A stretch of 64,000 nt of DNA from Temnopleurus reevesii. Taxonomy: Eukaryota; Echinodermata; Echinoidea; Temnopleuroida; Temnopleuridae. Of the stretch, positions 62,205-64,000 are shown in pieces (positions within the stretch are counted from its first letter, which is position 1; the number at the start of each line of letters is the position of its first letter). The notes beneath the pieces are model-generated. The model was given only the letters and a program-made list of their open reading frames with translations, was not told the origin of the DNA and did not search any database. Position numbers and translations under genes: made by a program. The DNA is taken from contig BQKZ01000657.1 in NCBI GenBank assembly GCA_036244855.1, positions 2,702 to 66,701 on the forward strand, in the 5' to 3' direction.

Positions 62205-62377
62205 GGGGGTGTTGCTCAAAGGTTGCAATTGATCGTAAGTTGCAGTTGATCGGTACGCGCCAATCAAAATCATTGTTTCATGTGCATCTTGTTAAATGCG
62301 CACATCACGCGTGAATGAAAATGCGCGTTACAATTTGCAAAGTTGCAGTTGATTTGCAGTTGATTTTGAGCAACTCC
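62205..62377. mobile_element. MITE, GGGGGTGTTGCTCAAA family, intact copy
   Basis: A 173-bp element flanked by CTA (62202-62204 and 62378-62380), with a left end GGGGGTGTTGCTCAAAGG and a right end GATTTTGAGCAACTCC. It lies in the opposite orientation to the 6023 and 42707 copies, judged by interior word order. CGCGCCAATCAAAATCATTG and GCGCACATCACGCG are preserved, so it looks relatively young. Confidence 0.88.
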
Positions 62378-62380
62378 CTA

Positions 62381-62869
62381 TAGATTCATAATTCCCAAAA
62401 TATCACAAGTGTAGTAATTACAGTATGAATATTACAATCATGGAGAGTCTCCAGGCAATATTTTTTCATCACGGATTTCATATGCTGTAATAATCCTAGC
62501 TATAGACTTTAATAAGAAATCATAATGGATAATTCCAAACACTCAGCATTTGGAAACGCTCATAATCTTCATGAATATCTTCACTGAAATCACATTACTT
62601 TTCATAATGCAATGCAATTACCGGAAGGAACCATAGTACTTACTCTAAGAATCCGATGAAAGTAAAATATCACGCTTCCAAGCATTATCAGTGTGATTTT
62701 GCACTTTGTCTTAGAAGAACAAGACAGGTGTTCTGTGTTCTATTGGATGCAAAAAACTTCTCAACTACACATTTGTGAGCATTTAATAATTGCAAGTTTT
62801 CAAGCTGCTTTTGTATTATTACTGTAACCGCTTCTTTGGATTGTCAACACCAGTGCTCAAGCATTTCAA
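62381..62869. other. No feature recognised
   Basis: AT-rich non-coding DNA between a MITE and a SINE. Confidence 0.4.
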
Positions 62870-63030
62870 GGAATAAATATTCCTGCCAGGTACCCATTTA
62901 CCTCACCTGGGTTGAGTGCAGCATAGTGTGGATGAATTTCTTGCAAAAGAAAATTCATGCTACAAGTGGGATTCAAATTTAAGACCGTCTTTTGGAAAAT
63001 CGAGAGTCTGAACCACTACACCACAATGCC
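62870..63030 (-). mobile_element. tRNA-derived SINE, - strand
   Basis: Read on the - strand, it has an A-box-like segment (complement of ACCACTACACCAC, 63012-63024), a B-box-like segment (complement of GGGATTCAAATTT, 62968-62980), then a body whose complement reads CACCTGGGTTGAGTGCAGCA and GTGGATGAATTTCTTGC. The body matches the + strand SINE at 11330-11540. Not a functional tRNA: the B box is mutated and no cloverleaf is preserved. Confidence 0.75.
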
Positions 63031-63760
63031 TCTACTGACCAAAATAATAACATTCAAACATCCCTAGATGAAGGTTGATAAAGAACTAATTTTCCAATAT
63101 AAAACAGAAAGAGGAAATTTAAAAAAAAAATCTTTAGGGGATATAAATCCTTAACATCACTCTGTAAAAAACATGAACAATTTCATCCACTAGAAATTTA
63201 CAAAATGTTTTATATAATCAAGCAAATTTGTTCTTCCTTCATTTCTCATTCTCATTCTTGCATATCTCCCTTTTCATCTTTCTCCTAACATACTTTCTTC
63301 CATTGTTCCTTATGTACTTCCCCTCTCTGCTTCCCTTCTCCCAATCAAACCCCAGCTTTAGCCCTTCATTCTCCCCATCAACTTTACTCATCCTTATTTT
63401 CTACCTTCTCACTTTCTTTATTAGAATTCATGATACCAAATTCAGCGAGAAAAAGTACATCAAACAAAATAATTGTGTGCATCAATGACATGGCAGCAAA
63501 AAATTCAATAACGCATGCATATTCTAAACCCAAATTCACTCCCTCCACATCAATGTCTAAATAAACGTAACCTAATCGTTCGCTACGGTGACATTAATGT
63601 TCAATAAAGTAGCGGTAGACACGAAGGAGCGACATAACGCGACTAGGAAACTCTCATCCCTCGTACGGCTCCGAACGATAGCCTCCTGACTTTTCGGCAG
63701 CTGACTGTCGATGTCTGGAATCGAGCGTCAAAATCATTGCAGAGTAGAAGAAGCAAGGAG
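63031..63760. other. CT-rich tract and CpG-bearing patch, no gene recognised
   Basis: About 63228-63425 is pyrimidine-rich and opens an 86-codon low-complexity frame. About 63560-63730 has an unusually high number of CG dinucleotides (CGTTCGCTACGG, GAGCGACATAACGCGAC, CGTACGGCTCCGAACGATAG). It could be regulatory or the edge of a gene beyond the window, but nothing more specific is visible. Confidence 0.35.
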
Positions 63761-63764
63761 GGGA

Positions 63765-63945
63765 AATGAGACATACAGAGATAAAGATGACAAGAAAGAC
63801 AGAGAGAGAAGAGAGACAGAGAGAGAGGGGGGAGGAGAAACAAAGACAGAGAGAAGAGGGAGAGAGAGAGACGAGAGAGAAATAGAGAAAGAGAGAAGAG
63901 GGAGAGGGAGAGAGAGACGAGAGAGAAATAGAGAAAGAGCAAACA
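63765..63945. repeat. Polypurine (GA)n tract
   Basis: About 180 bp of nearly pure purine on the + strand, with an internal tandem: GACGAGAGAGAAATAGAGAA occurs twice about 47 bp apart. Frames here (Arg/Glu or Leu/Ser rich) are artefacts. Confidence 0.92.
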
Positions 63946-64000
63946 GGAGTAACATGATATAAACTATATTTTAGTAAAATAAAGTGGGTAATGGGACAAA

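Overview
This is AT-rich, gene-poor eukaryotic nuclear DNA, most likely from an echinoderm and probably a sea urchin. The evidence is long non-coding stretches, spliceosomal intron signals, abundant CT/GA microsatellites, many short non-autonomous DNA transposons (MITEs), tRNA-derived SINE copies, and one secreted-peptide gene of a type known in ambulacrarians. I see no operons, rRNA genes, functional tRNA genes, CRISPR arrays or intact transposase or reverse-transcriptase genes. The species is an inference.

The only protein-coding gene I can support is at 38005-39885 on the + strand. It has a 5' UTR exon (38005-38081), an intron (38082-38664), a single coding exon (38665-38973) and a 3' UTR with a polyadenylation signal at 39858-39863. 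It encodes a 102-residue secreted precursor: signal peptide, short acidic propeptide, Lys-Arg cleavage site, then a six-cysteine mature peptide. The cysteine spacing resembles eclosion-hormone-type neuropeptides. A possible promoter and non-coding first exon lies far upstream (3570-3802), but nothing directly links it to this gene.

The rest is repeat-rich non-coding DNA. Left part (1-38000): pyrimidine tracts, a decayed minisatellite (4150-4790), several MITEs (6023-6204, 10055-10604, 22760-23257, 33992-34150), a tRNA-derived SINE (11330-11540), small tandem duplications and long stretches without recognisable features. Middle (40200-50300): a cluster of MITEs behind the peptide gene, a CT-rich tandem repeat interrupted by a MITE, a ~3.0 kb near-identical direct duplication (42855-45876 and 45879-48894) joined at a single N, a TTAA-flanked MITE, a CpG-rich regulatory-looking block and a 51-bp palindrome. 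Right part (50300-64000): mostly unannotated, plus a TTAA MITE, SINE copies, dispersed repeats and microsatellites.

Two places look like assembly artefacts. A 38-bp double Tn5 mosaic end (Nextera mate-pair junction adapter) sits at 56366-56403 with an N 14 bp later. The 3-kb duplication with an N at its junction looks like two alleles left side by side. Contiguity across both points should not be trusted.
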